Position numbers and translations under genes: made by a program. Under the pieces are notes generated by a model. That model saw only the letters and a program-made list of their open reading frames with translations, ran no database searches and had not been told where the DNA came from. DNA of 64,000 nucleotides from Schoenobius gigantellus (taxonomy: Eukaryota; Arthropoda; Insecta; Lepidoptera; Crambidae). This document shows positions 1 through 10,539 of the stretch, one piece after another; position 1 is the first letter of the stretch; every line of letters starts with the position of its first letter. Location: the NCBI GenBank assembly GCA_963935595.1, contig OZ012544.1, positions 30,165,929-30,229,928 of the forward strand, in the 5' to 3' direction.

Positions 1-4
1 CAAC

Positions 5-118
5 ATGTCTTCCTCTGACGACGAAGACATGTTAGCCTTGGTGCAACTCGCCAATTTGCAAAGGAGAAGAAGAAGGAGAAGAAACTTCCGGTCCCGCGCA
101 AAACTCACTATAGACTGA
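5..118 (+). pseudogene. Short acidic/Arg-rich ORF, possible Harbinger transposase N-terminus
   Basis: A 37-codon ORF runs from an ATG at 5 to TGA at 116-118. It begins MSSSDDEDMLALVQL, followed by a run of seven arginines. A short acidic start followed by a basic stretch resembles the N-terminus of Harbinger-type transposases, and the GC-rich flank (120-310) carries a short inverted repeat around cagatagaa/ttctatctg that could be subterminal element sequence. No DDE residues follow, so at most this is the broken start of an element whose remainder is lost. It could equally be a chance ORF. Confidence 0.25.
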
Positions 119-342
119 GGTACGCGGCTGCGCGCCAGCAGTGCGACGGCCGGCGCGCCCGTCGTTGCAACCGTAGCGCGCCATCTGGAAGCTTGTCGAA
201 TGATCTTTCATACTAATTGTATGAAAACGGACGGGCACAAAACAGATAGAAGCGGTGCGCCGATGGCGCGCCACAGGTGCGCCTCGTCCGCGCCTTTTCT
301 ATCTGGCTTGCGCCTAAGAACATTTTTTATGTTTATAAGACA

Positions 343-415
343 CTAGCTTTCCGCTCGCAGCTTCGCCCGCGTTATTTTAGTTTTCCCGTGGGAATTTTAT
401 ATTTTCGTTTTATAA
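343..415 (-). mobile_element. Helitron 3' end fragment
   Basis: Read on the minus strand, the segment ends in the gcgggcgaagctgcgagcgg...CTAG|T type terminus typical of lepidopteran non-autonomous Helitrons, which end CTRR with a host T following. The same terminus occurs at 36,549. The 5' end is missing, so this is a truncated copy. Confidence 0.6.
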
Positions 416-685
416 AGTTAGTTGCCACTTTTTAAACTATGCAAAAATATTTTCATCATCGAATTAAATCAGTTAATGAGTTGAGTGTTGAACGGGAGAA
501 TTACTGAACTAATTCAAACTCCGCAATCAGAATTGTAAATACTCGTTCTATTTGGCCTCACCCTTTGAGACTACGGCTTAAGCTCGTGGAAAGTAATTTA
601 AGGGTATTTAAATAATATGATAAAAAAATATCTTTGCAAATGTTGAATGTCATTTCAATTTTTTACACTGACAATAGAAACAATA

Positions 686-906
686 TGCGGCGTCCTCGGT
701 GAGCGATCTCGACGCGAACGCGAAGCGGCGCGGCGTAGCGCGAAAATAACAAACAGTCGGTGCCTATTGACGTGGCCTACGTAACCAAACGCATTTACGA
801 GTACGTAGGCCACGTCAATAGGTACTAGGCACCGACTGTTTGTTATTTTCACGCCGCGCCGCGCCGCTTCGCGTTCGCGTCGAGATCGCTCACCGAGGAC
901 GCCGCA
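686..906. mobile_element. Foldback / MITE-like palindrome
   Basis: Two arms of about 105 bp are near-perfect inverse complements. The left arm starts tgcggcgtcctcggtgagcg at 686 and the right arm ends cgctcaccgaggacgccgca at 906. The centre lies near 797. Small differences break the pairing (for example tagcgc versus a short gap around 737, and tact near 824). The arms are much more GC-rich than the flanks. There is no coding capacity and no clear target-site duplication. It would form a very long stem if transcribed or single-stranded. Confidence 0.8.
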
Positions 907-2323
907 TTGGGTGTTTCTATATGCCGGAAGGTATTAAAAAATAAAAATCCTGAAATCAAATTTTCTAACTACTTATACCTAATGTTATCTTTTAACATAA
1001 TTAGTAACATTAAAAATAGTGCTTAGTTCTTAAATTGCTTTTCCTTTACATAAATTGTCAAAATAGAAATCGCTGGCAACAACATTTGAGTCTTTATTAG
1101 ACCAAGTGGTTTGCCCTCAACTCCATCCGAATATTTTGCTAAGTACGACTTTCAAAGGCGGTTTTCAATTTACATAGTTACTTGAATTCTCCTTATGAAG
1201 CTTCCTGTTTTAACGACGAAATATGTTCAAAATTAGATTATTATTGCTTAGGTACTTATGCTCCTCTATAAAAAAGACCTGTCCGTTAAACCAAATTTAG
1301 CTTCAACGGTTTCTGCTTTGCTTAAAAGTCAGCAGATTTTTTTTAAATGCTTATTATATAAATCATTGAAAACATTTTTTTTTCTTTTAATTGAGATTTC
1401 ATATCCACCGATGGTTCCGATCAGAGGATATACAATGTATTCTATGTATCGTAGTGGATTGGGGGTAAAGTCAATAAATAAAACCACGTAATGATTTTTT
1501 GGGTCCGTAATATGTTATTTGGGAACCCTAAGCCGTGACAATATGCAAAGGTAAAGGCCAAATAAAATATTTCTTTCTTTCAAAGGTGCAAATATTAGTT
1601 ATAAAATAAAATGGTTCTACTAGATATACTATAGCAACAATATTAATTTATATATGTAGTGTAATTTGTTGCCTCATATCTATATACATCATACAATCAT
1701 TGTGAATCATAATGAATTAACGGTACCACCGATTGACAAAGATGTCACGTGTACGACAAAATGAAATTCCCGGCGCAGAAACTCCCTTCATGTTCATATC
1801 GCAAATAGTTGGCGTTCTCTATTGATGGTCACTTTACTTCGCAAGGAAACCAAGACTGCCTTTGTTTTTTCTTGTTATTGAAAGTCTGTTATTGTAGTAA
1901 CTGACTTAAATTGAAATCATGTATTGAATGTGAGATTTGCTATAATAAGATCCAAACAGAAAAATTACCAACGACCATGTTTGAATTTAATTATGTCAAA
2001 ACTGCACTATGTATCCAAGTTTCTTGTAACTATCCAAGATTCTTGTCTGTCCATCTCATCAAAGCTCACCTTCTTGTTTCTTCTCTTTTTTTTTCTTTTA
2101 TTAATTAATGTCAATATAGGGTTACATTTGAAATAAATATATATATTTCTCGCCAAACTTCACGTTTGTGGGCGAGATGCGCTCTTTTCTTCACATAAAT
2201 ATAACCTAATATCGAACTATAAATGTAGATCATATAAATATCGACAATCTAACCAGGTATCTAATGAATAAGTGAATGACAACGAATGTAATTTACACAA
2301 ATATAAAATCTGCAGAACATCAA
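907..2323. other. AT-rich stretch, no gene recognised
   Basis: Only short, low-complexity ORFs occur, several starting at non-ATG codons. A piece around 1,758-1,800 (cacgtgtacga then aaatgaaattcccggcg) resembles 6,985-7,030, so the two may belong to one undefined dispersed repeat. A run ending in aataaaatatttctttcttt near 1,560-1,580 looks like a repeat 3' end. Confidence 0.5.
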
Positions 2324-2710
2324 CTAACCTACCAAATCGAGCAAAGCAGCTCGTAGCTTTGTTTTTAGCACCATTTTAGTAAGTTTCGGAGTTTGTCTAA
2401 GTAATTCAAAATTATAATAAATTTGAGGCACTAAGTATTTGACTAGTCTTTGTCCATAATAATTTTTTGCACCTGGTTGTATCAACTTCTTTTCCCTTAC
2501 ACTTTTTGTATTATATTTATTGTTTACTATGTTTTTAAATTCTTTACTAAAATAATATTCTAATCTTATTAAATATTTGACTTTATAATCTATTAATAAA
2601 ACTTTACAGATGCTAAACAGTTTGTCATAAGCCTTGTTACACATATCTTTTACATTTCTACTCCCCAAATACTTAAGTAAACTTTTCGGGATGTTTTTGA
2701 TACTCTGCAA
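2324..2710 (-). pseudogene. C-terminal tail of a non-LTR reverse transcriptase
   Basis: An open frame of about 128 codons on the minus strand contains TKSVREKKLIQPG, NYYGQRLVKYLVPQIYYNF and then a KLRAALL end. This follows the pattern of CR1/jockey-type LINE C-termini, where a charged 'R...L..P' segment is followed by 'YG.R...Y..P..YN' and a basic FK.KL..L tail. There is no in-frame ATG at the upstream edge (the first codon is CTG), so this is a 5'-truncated relic and not a gene. The catalytic reverse-transcriptase motifs are absent. The family call rests on pattern resemblance only. Confidence 0.5.
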
Positions 2711-2764
2711 ATATGTCTTGTTTCTTCTCTTCTACATAATTTGCAGACTTATTTTTTTACATAT

Positions 2765-3110
2765 GACAAGGAAGCTCTTGGCCTTCATCTCATCTAATGA
2801 TAAGTGACAATAAGTGGAAGTGAGCTTTACCTGGACTCCTCAACAACTGAGGAACTGGCTATCTTACCTTTGATTGATCATCGTAACACAACAATGCTAA
2901 TAGTATTGTTGTGTTACATTGTTATTTTGGCGATAAACTTAGGTAAATCGGTGGTAGCTATAGCTATTAGCTAGCCAGGTGGGCAAGCCTTACCACCAAC
3001 CAAAAAACGAGCAGAAAAATTTCTGCCCCCATGTGAGATCTAAACCCGGACCCCCTGATCAACTCCCGGTGTTCTCAACTACTCGACCGTGAAGGCGGTT
3101 AAATTGGGTG
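2765..3110 (+). repeat. Dispersed repeat (aagctcttggcc family)
   Basis: The first half (gaagctcttggccttcatc, then ctcaacaactgaggaactgg, then taacacaacaatg) recurs at 46,063-46,190 on the same strand and at 9,540-9,665 on the opposite strand. The second half ends with a degenerate 'gagatctaaacccggacccc...ctcaactactcgacc' segment, a type common in lepidopteran LINE or SINE 3' ends. It has no ORF. Confidence 0.6.
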
Positions 3111-4900
3111 TAAAAAGACCCATAACGAAGCCCGCGTCTACGCATTCAGGGGCCATTAAAATCAACTTATACAAAAAATGTTTGATGGGAAACGAATTAA
3201 ATTTTAAGATTTTAAAAAACACCTGCAAAAAGTATACTTGCTACGAAATGTAGAGCGCGCTCGCGCGCTACGGATATCCTCTCTGATGCGTAAGTCAGCG
3301 GCTCGTGGCAACAAAAGACAGCGTCCGTTGTAAACACATTACGCGTTGTAAATTGAAAACTTTTATTGGTAATAAATACTGATTACTTATTTCTTTGGTG
3401 TTCCTTTGGACGAAAATTAACAAATAATGTTTCAAACAGTTTGGTATAAAAACGCCGAAAAAATAATTGTCACTTTAAACTCGTAAATGTCTCGATAACT
3501 ATTAATTTTCCAGGTATTGTCTAGAAGACAAAAATGATATTGACGATGGGTACGTGGGTTTCGGCTTCGCGTTAGGTCTTCTTACACCCGTTATTTGAGA
3601 TATATGCACATACAAGGCTTAATATATGTATAGTTAAACATGTTAGGTATTATATCTCTTCTAATTAGGTATACGTCAATAAGTGCCTGTAAGAGAATGT
3701 ACTTATAAAACTTGAAATTTCAATTTTGAATATGTATTGGTAAATTTTGAATTCATAAGAAAGTTGAGAGAGCCGAAACCTACGCGACTATATATGGTTG
3801 CAATATTAAAACATAATATAAATACCTACCCCATATTTTTAAGAAATAAGTTTTTTAATTGATTGATAATACCTACTTTTGAAATCTTTATTAAATGAAA
3901 CAGATCTATCAATCGAATCGACAACATTATGATATCTTGTAACAATGCAAGACCCTTTCGCACTGCCATTTTTTGCAGCGATACCAACTAGCTACAGTTG
4001 CAATGCAATCGCAATGCAGAAGATATCCGCAGTGATGCATTGCGTTGCAACCGCGTAACAGTCGCGATGCAAATACGGTATATCTATCAATGAAAAAAAA
4101 ATATCCTAGATAAAGACAATCAATAAACAAACGTCAAAACTTTATTGATATCAATTCAAAATATATTTATAAAAAGCTCCTTTTAGAAGATTACAGCAGC
4201 TAAGCGTGTATTTTATAATTCGTACGAATATAATACCTAATATGATTCACTGCATTGAGCTCAATCAAATAATATTCATTTGAATATACTTTTAATTTAT
4301 TAGTGTACTCAAAACATGATATATTTATCATATGTATTTGAAATTGAAAGTATTTCAATTCGATGAAAAATTTACGTTTGGTAAATGACTGAATGGTAAA
4401 TGTTTGTTACACGTTTACTACTTATAATTTCCACAATTCTAAGGTTAAGAATTAAACGAAAATAAATATACGGTTGTACAAAATTGAATGAAAATCATTT
4501 GTTTGTGTAGGAAGGGTCCCACTAAGGGACTTGCCAACAAAGGGAATAAAGAAACACACATTGGACAGGCCATGTAAATATTGACAGAGACGAGCGGAAA
4601 AATCGTCTGTCGACACAAAGGTAGGCACGCGTATAAATTAGACAAATAATACAGAATTCCGGCGTAGTACTTGCAAAGTAGTGGGCCATTATACTGTACT
4701 GTAAAATATAAAGTTAGATTGCTTTTGTACTCTTTAGGCAGTCGGTCGAAAGTTAAGTTAACGATATCACTCTATAGTATATATAGTACCAGCTAATGAC
4801 TGAACATAACCATGCTCAGTTTATAGCTTTCCACGATCCTCACACCGCTCCACTCCTACGCTGACTTTTGGGCGACCACCATCCACGGCCGCCGTAAGTG
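3111..4900. other. No gene recognised
   Basis: The sequence is AT-rich. A GC-rich patch at 3,250-3,310 holds gcgcgctcgcgcgc. The stretch 3,945-4,080 is rich in tgcaa/ttgca words (gcaatgcaatcgcaatgcag) and could be a degenerate MITE, but I could not define ends. Nothing else is supported. Confidence 0.4.
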
Positions 4901-4904
4901 TTGC

Positions 4905-5050
4905 CTTTTATTGTTTTTTTCTCGGGGGGAAATGCGTAACCGCACCGTACCCGCCGTTGGCTAGACAGCGAGCGTGTGTGGGGCTCTCCCGGCAGGGTGC
5001 CAGGCCTGCCCACTAAAACCCCCCGGTGTTCTCCCTGCCCATATAGGCGC
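4905..5050 (-). mobile_element. 3' end of an R1-clade retrotransposon (relative of the 47-53 kb element)
   Basis: The inverse complement of 4,915-5,045 is nearly the same as the 3' UTR at 53,480-53,605. Both contain agaacaccggggggttt, gtgggcaggcctggcac, ccgggagagccccacacacg and ctagccaacggcg, followed by an A-rich tail (here gagaaaaaaacaataaaa). The copy is therefore a severely 5'-truncated insertion on the minus strand with no coding sequence left. I could not find an unambiguous target-site duplication. Confidence 0.8.
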
Positions 5051-5443
5051 GCTAGGTAAGGTGCCGTAGCATTAGAGTAGCTCCTGATACAAGGCATTAT
5101 AAGCCTTCCGTCGGGGTACCTTTAAGACCAGAGTGCTTCCACATACACATTAAGACCCTTAGGGTAGCTACACACATAAGCGGGCCGACATCGACATAGT
5201 CGGTTCGGCAGCATTTGTCGAACAACAGAGCCGACCCGAAGTAATTACTGCACTTGTTTGGCTTGTGCCGATTGGGTAGCTCATTCGGGTCAACAAAGCA
5301 TTCGATTCGGCATTACTTGTGGAACGAAAAAGCCGACCCGTAGCAACTACTACATACGTTCGACTCCATTCGGTTTTCATTCGGTCGTCGCCTTGTCGTC
5401 GCGCGTCGGCCAACTTGGACGTCAGTAGATCAACACACGTACA

Positions 5444-5548
5444 ATGGAGTGGTCGCAGGAAAAAATACTACAATTTATCGAGTGCTATAGGTCTTACCCG
5501 TTTCTATGGGATTCAAAATACGAATTACTATTAAAATTTAGTTTCTGA
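5444..5548 (+). pseudogene. MADF-domain protein start of the Harbinger element
   Basis: A 34-codon ORF begins ATG at 5,444 and reads MEWSQEKILQFIECYRSYPF then LWDSKYELLLKF before TGA at 5,546-5,548. The pattern (I..Y...P.LWD.....Y) is the first helix and loop of a MADF/Myb-SANT-like DNA-binding domain, which many Harbinger elements encode as a second protein that helps bring the transposase to DNA. The domain normally runs about 80 residues, so only the first third is left. It is divergent from the transposase remnants at 5,770-6,274. Confidence 0.6.
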
Positions 5549-5769
5549 ATAGAATTTTTTTTTTTTGCTAGAATATGGTACAATAATAGTTGGTAGTACA
5601 TTCTGTTGCTCCAACATATCCCATTGACAACAATGTGCAAATATTTCGTCAACTATTTTAAGATATTATAATTATTTCGTTGCACTGACATTCTGAAAGA
5701 CGTTACATTTATCAATAAGTAATACTTAAATTTTCTATTTCTGTAATATTCATTCAACCCAATAATTAA

Positions 5770-6042
5770 TCACATTGCAATCTTGTCAGCCTGAATAAAG
5801 ATTTTCAATTTTGTGATCAAAGCTTCACTTACTACAGGCACTATTTCAGAAATACTTTGCTGTGAAATTTTGAATGTCTGCATCAAACTTCCAAATAAGT
5901 CCCCAGATACATAATATCTTAAAGTAACTCCGAGTTTTTCTTTTACAGTTAAAGCAGTTCTCCAATTTGTATCATTTTTATTAATTGATGGTCCAATCAG
6001 TTGAATAAGTAGATAGATAGATAGAAACACTTTATTTTGCAT
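5770..6042 (-). pseudogene. Harbinger transposase (HARBI1-like) middle fragment
   Basis: The minus-strand frame contains TVKEKLGVTLRYYVSGDLFG and then SLMQTFKISQQSISEIVPVV. This is the helix-turn-helix region typical of Harbinger transposases and the HARBI1 family ('L.FLATG.SF..L...FRVS..SIS.IV'). The catalytic DDE part would lie downstream (towards 5,550) and is not readable as an open frame, so the enzyme is inactive. The frame's upstream edge overlaps a short gata repeat (6,008-6,022) and a poly-T-like 3' end, suggesting a small later insertion between the two transposase pieces. Confidence 0.75.
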
Positions 6043-6099
6043 AACAAATAATTGGACAATCCATACAAAAATAACAAAATAGGCGGCCTTATCTTACTC

Positions 6100-6274
6100 C
6101 AAGTTCTGTATTCTCAGTTTAACACATCACAGTCATCTTGTTGTAAAGGAAATCTTCATTGTCACGATTTTGAAGGCCACTTCGTACCCAAAATCTTCGG
6201 GGATTTCGTGATAAAGAGCCAGCAATAATAACAAAACTTGCAGATACTAACAACACGACGTCTTCGTCCCACAT
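6100..6274 (-). pseudogene. Harbinger transposase N-terminal fragment
   Basis: From an ATG at 6,274 (minus strand) the frame reads MWDEDVVLLVSASFVII, then SRNPRRFWVRSGLQNR. The 'RR.WVR..L..R' motif is the standard N-terminus of Harbinger transposases. It ends in a stop near 6,108. It lies just upstream, on the same strand, of the 5,770-6,042 fragment, so both derive from one broken gene. Confidence 0.65.
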
Positions 6275-6418
6275 TTTTGGCTGATCTAAAATTTAAGGGT
6301 AGCTACACATAAGCGGGCCGGCAGTAATCAACACAGCCAGGCGGTAAAACCGAATATATGTAGTTGTAGATGTATGTTCGAGAAAAGGCCGTTCGGCTTT
6401 CACTAGGTGGGCAGCATT

Positions 6419-6736
6419 AGGCTAGCTACACACATAAGCGGGCCGGCAGTTATCGGCAAAGGTAAAACCGAATATATGTAGTTGAGTGTAGTTAAGCGGA
6501 CAATCACAACCCGCTCGGCTTATATTTTAGTTCAGCTAAGAATGTATGTAGTAGTTGCTACGGGTTGGCTTTTTCGTTACCCAACTAACGCCGAATCGAA
6601 TGATTTGTCGATCCGAATAAACTACCCAATCGGCACAAGCCGAACAAGTGCAGTAATTACTTCGGGTCGGCTTTGTTGTTCGACAAATGCTGCCAAACCG
6701 ACTATGCCGACCCGCTTATGTGTATAGCTATCCTAA
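6419..6736. mobile_element. Harbinger-type MITE or right half of the 5.16-6.74 kb element
   Basis: It starts gctagctacacacataagcg at 6,420 and ends with the inverted terminus at 6,736. Its right 190 bp are the inverse complement of 5,180-5,400. It is non-coding; the reading frame across it is a by-product of the terminal repeat. Confidence 0.6.
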
Positions 6737-7169
6737 GCCGAGCGGGTTGGGATTTTTTTCGATAGCCCTTACTTAGGTATAAATTTAAAACACCTGGTAT
6801 ATGTTAAAAGCAATTTTAAACGCAAATTATAAGCTGTGGATAAAAAACTTTCATATCGTACCGAAATACCGAAATATGGAAGCTATATACGAATACAAAC
6901 TACCGTATAATGGATTTACTGAAAAAAAGTAATTTAAAAATATCGATACCTGGGTATATCACGTGCACTCTCATGTACACGATACGAAATGAAATTCCCC
7001 GGCGTCGAAGCGTCAACGCCCATATCACGGCCCGATGAAAACTGAACTTTCCGGTCGATTACCGCTTGCGATTTGCCTATAATATATATTGTCGTCAGAG
7101 CAGTCACAATGCGTAATTAAATACGTTGATTTGCATGCAAAGGCGGACTTCATACCTTCCCCGGACATA

Positions 7170-7270
7170 CTGTATATTGAAGTTGTCGTTTTGGGAAGTT
7201 GTGATTTTGAGAAGTTGTCATTTTGGCAAGTTATCATTTTGAGAAGTTGTCGTTTTAGAAACTTGATTTA
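7170..7270 (+). repeat. 18-bp tandem repeat
   Basis: About five to six diverged copies of an 18-bp unit (gaagttgtcgttttggga) run head to tail, with members such as gaagttgtgattttgaga and caagttatcattttgaga. It lies near a short segment (6,985-7,030) that resembles 1,758-1,800. Confidence 0.7.
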
Positions 7271-8156
7271 ATAAGTTGACCATTTTAGGAAAATGACGTT
7301 TTCTAAGAATATTGAATTCGAAAGCAACAGTATGCCCACCACTATATAATTAGGGGGAATTTGAACCGTTTTCCATGACCCGACTGAGTGAACGGCGAGG
7401 CTAATTTAGGATGGAGAAAGTCTAACCACCTACATGGTCTAGTGTTTGAGAACACTGGCAACTTTGATTCTTTATGGGAGCAGTAGTTCATCTGCATGGT
7501 TTGGTTGGTGAGAGGGATCCCGCCTCACAAGCGATCATCATCTTATCTTAATCCTAAATTAATATATACAAGGTTAGCTTATTAAGCAGGAGCCATATGA
7601 CAATGTCGAAAATCACCCTATGACCAACAAAGATTTGATTTACGTCATAACTTTATACATATTTTGTAACAGTCATTACAAGTATATGTATTCGACGGAC
7701 AAATCCAAAATCAAAAGTTCTTTCAGAAACAAAACCAAATGAAGTAAAATAAACGAATGGTTATTGTCACCTTTGCTTGATAGAATTGAATTGAGTTAAT
7801 TTTATGTAGGTATGGACACTTTTTATTTGTATAATTTATGTTTTTCATAACTTCTTTCAAAATGTACAACGTTAACACATGTCAATTGACTACTCACGCT
7901 CTGTCGCTTGTTAGTTTGTTGTGTTTTTGACTTGCTTCATAATTTCGAGATTTCTTGTTTTTTACTACGTGGCTATAAAAACGGTCTTTGATTGATTGCA
8001 ATAATGATTATTTTAATAATTGTATTAGTATGAACTATGTGTATTGGTCTAATGAAATAAAGTTTTACTTCAACTAACCTCAAAATCTGATTCATTTTTT
8101 CAATAAGCTTGTCCGTATGTAGTAATTGCATGTGGACGTACAGTATTTACTAATGT
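7271..8156. other. No gene recognised
   Basis: AT-rich sequence. The segment 7,365-7,560 (gaaccgttttccatgacccg to caagcgatcatcatcttatc) looks like a generic repeat end, but I could not assign it. Confidence 0.4.
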
Positions 8157-8522
8157 CTAATTATACTTAAAGCATTTTTTACTGCTGTTGGTATTGGAGC
8201 GAACAATGTATGGACGCAGAGCAATGTCTTTTGCGTTCTTGTTCAGACAAACAAACTGAACAACTTTTATTATGGGACTAATCACAAAATGGTAAAAAAA
8301 TATCAGTTGTTCCATACAAATGCTCAACATCCACTGAACCTGTAATGAACAGCTGTTTTTTTCGCGATTACAAGTTTGTTCCGTTTCAAGTATGTTGATT
8401 GTTTTGCTTATCGGATCAAGCAGACAAAATTTGGCTCCTTCTTGAAAAGTAGCCCTCTTTAGTGTTACACTCTTTAGTTTGCAAAAAATACGTAAGGAAA
8501 CACAAGACAATAAAAAACTCAT
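8157..8522 (-). CDS. Unrecognised 121-codon ORF
   Basis: An uninterrupted minus-strand frame starts at a true ATG (8,522). It begins MSFLLSCVSLRIFCKL, which is weakly signal-peptide-like, has a basic and cysteine-containing middle, and ends SSKKCFKYN. In sequence this AT-rich, 121 codons is longer than most chance frames, but there is no family motif that I recognise and no clear splice site. It may be a degraded transposon gene or noncoding. Confidence 0.2.
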   Translation of the reverse strand: MSFLLSCVSLRIFCKLKSVTLKRATFQEGAKFCLLDPISKTINILETEQTCNREKNSCSLQVQWMLSICMEQLIFFYHFVISPIIKVVQFVCLNKNAKDIALRPYIVRSNTNSSKKCFKYN

Positions 8523-8924
8523 ATTATTTATGACTTTTTGGTGTTTATGACGGTTTTATTTTTTTTGTTGAAAAATGTTATTTCAATCTTTATAGTAAAT
8601 TTAATACACGCGTATTAGAACTTGACCAGAGGCAAATACCAGAATAACTTAAAATGTCTTTCGCTCTAAACAGTAATGAAGGAATTTATCCCTAACTCCT
8701 AACAACCTAATCGTTTACATTCCACTATCCGCTTACCTGAATCATTTAAAAGCATAGAAAAAAGGGTCAATAAGCTCCCTTTATATTGAAAGAATCCTAT
8801 CCCCTAACTCTATATCACCTAACTCTATAACCTACCAAAAACCTTTCATTATTAGCTCTACCAGCTGTAAATACCTGAATATATGCAGAAAAAACATGTA
8901 ACACGTTAGACGTGTCTATGAAAT

Positions 8925-9075
8925 TTAAAGATTTCCCTCGATTTTTCGAGGATCCCATATCAGATCATGATTTGGTGACAATGAGACCACCTCAGAAGTA
9001 TACTCTTTTCTCTAAAAGAATTTTTGAATATCGGCCCTCAAATAGCGGAGTGATCGGTGAACATACTTAAGAAAA
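8925..9075. repeat. Fragment of the 'accgacttc' dispersed repeat
   Basis: Contains ccctcgatttttcgaggatc, a diverged 'atcagatcatgatttggtgac' core, then agtatactcttttctc and a short gaatatcggccctcaaatag-like segment. These correspond to parts of the repeats at 33,460-33,600 and 13,100-13,370. Confidence 0.45.
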
Positions 9076-9282
9076 AAATAGATACATTCTGTGTTGAGTA
9101 CCACCACAACTCAACATCGGCCATGGAATACCAACGATAGTCCACTGACCACAGACAAGAAACGTAGCGAGAACTAGCGAACGCCGCCGGCGCGCTGTCA
9201 ATGTCACTGTCTGTCTTCAGAAATTTATAACCGGCAGATTCACAATAACGTTCGACTCGACTTATTACCGAATTTCATTTCA

Positions 9283-9365
9283 TTATCATCATTATCACAG
9301 CTCATATACGTCCCCACCGAGGGGCACGAGCTTACCCTAACTAGTTAGGGCGATTAAGCCTTAGG
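9283..9365. repeat. RTE-type LINE 3' end fragment
   Basis: The sequence (cattatcatcattatcacag, ctcatatacgtccccaccga, gggcacgagcttaccc) matches the familiar start of RTE-type 3' ends in Lepidoptera, where an atcatcatc run is followed by a 'tacgtcccca' segment. Only about 80 bp are present. Confidence 0.5.
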
Positions 9366-9539
9366 CGAATTTCATTTATTCAAAAATTATTGTTAACCAG
9401 TTTTGGAAATACAGTATCAAGGCTTTTTATTGCGAAAGCAACAGTCGAACATAGACCTCCTCCGTTTTTGAGGTCTGTTAAAAAAACGTATCGCCAGATT
9501 TTAGATCGCTCAAGTTTTTGCCATGATAACAATATTACA

Positions 9540-9665
9540 TTAATAACATTGTTGTGTTTCGATAATTATAGGTAAGATAGCCAGTACCTCAATTCAAGGT
9601 AGAGGGGACTCAATTTATCTTCAGTCATCATAATCTCCACCTTCAATGAGATGAGATGAAGACTA
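9540..9665 (-). repeat. Dispersed repeat (aagctcttggcc family), minus copy
   Basis: Its inverse complement reads tcttcatctcatctc, then tgaggtactggctatcttac, then aaacacaacaatg, matching 2,765-2,895 and 46,063-46,190. Confidence 0.5.
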
Positions 9666-9669
9666 ACAA

Positions 9670-9917
9670 CCAGTTGCACCAAGTTTTACGTTATACGATT
9701 TTCTAAAAACTTAATACCAAAAAATTCGTAGTTTTACTATTAAATATATGATTCGCGTCGGTATTAAACTACCAAATGTTGGAATCCTGAGAACGTTGTA
9801 CTAATGCGAACAAACGGTACATTTAACCTTTTTAAACGTAAAGGATAAAATAAAACTAGAATTGAACCTTATATTGTTACTTTTACGAAATCGTAAAACA
9901 TAAATTTGGTGCAACCG
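9670..9917. mobile_element. 248-bp MITE
   Basis: The left end (ccagttgcaccaagttttac then gttatacgatttt) and right end (aaatcgtaaaacataaattt then ggtgcaacc) form imperfect terminal inverted repeats of about 30 bp. The interior is AT-rich and non-coding. A GGTTGCACCAA-type terminus is common among lepidopteran MITEs; I cannot assign the superfamily. Confidence 0.65.
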
Positions 9918-10310
9918 GCCGTAAGAATTTCATTGTTGTATGTAAAAAATAGGTATTATTTGGCACCACAATTTATAAACCATGTATCTTATTACGATGA
10001 TGATTCTTAATATTGCAGGTAATGTATCGAAATTGAAAAAAATAGTTGTTATTTTCTTCATTAACATTCAAAATAATCAGTATGAAATAAATTAAACTCA
10101 AAATTTTCAATGATACATAACTTTATATATTAATAAAAATTAAGAAAAATTCAAAATAACACGAACAACCAGACGAGCTGCAAACTCGAAAACATGTTGC
10201 TTCGTAAAGCAGAAAATGGTAGATCCGAAAACCACATTGTCTATTTATTCAGAAAAACACGCCTCGGCAAAGGACAAACCTCCATGCAGGCGTGTTTGAA
10301 TATAAATTTG

Positions 10311-10538
10311 CTAACGCAGCGGTCCCGAATCCCCAATAATACTTTTATCTACACACCGTAAAGAAAAATTCATGAATCTTCCTTCATATTTATTCATGAT
10401 AGTACCGCATTGCGCTGGAAAGATGACAATTTCTTTGTTAACGATTAATTCGCGGAGTGAAGCAGAGTCGCAATTACCAAGGGCTAACGAAATATGTCTG
10501 CCACATCTCATGAATATTTCGTGTCCGATATCATGGAT
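10311..10538 (-). CDS. Unrecognised ORF, possible exon
   Basis: The minus-strand frame is open for about 76 codons and includes an ATG at 10,511 (MRCGRHISLALGNCDSASLR, then ELIVNKEIVIFPAQCGTIMN, then KYEGRFMNFSLRCVDKS). It has four cysteines and looks less low-complexity than its surroundings. I do not recognise a family, and I see no clear splice acceptor upstream. It may be a chance frame. Confidence 0.2.
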   Translation of the reverse strand: MHDIGHEIFMRCGRHISLALGNCDSASLRELIVNKEIVIFPAQCGTIMNKYEGRFMNFSLRCVDKSIIGDSGPLR

Positions 10539-10539
10539 A

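Larger units (their letters stand above)
5162..6736. mobile_element. Decayed PIF/Harbinger element with nested MITE copies
   Basis: The left end reads TTA followed by gggtagctacacacataagc at 5,162. An inverted terminus (gcttatgtgtatagctatcc, then TAA) ends at 6,736. The left subterminal sequence (5,180-5,330) and the right one (6,560-6,715) are inverse complements over more than 100 bp. The interior holds remains of the two genes expected of Harbinger: a MADF-type DNA-binding protein on the plus strand and a transposase on the minus strand. Further copies of the left terminus, in the same orientation, sit at 6,300 and 6,420, so the right part is probably a nested or recombined MITE. Three-base TTA/TAA flanks fit the superfamily, but the two outer flanks do not match each other. 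Confidence 0.75.
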
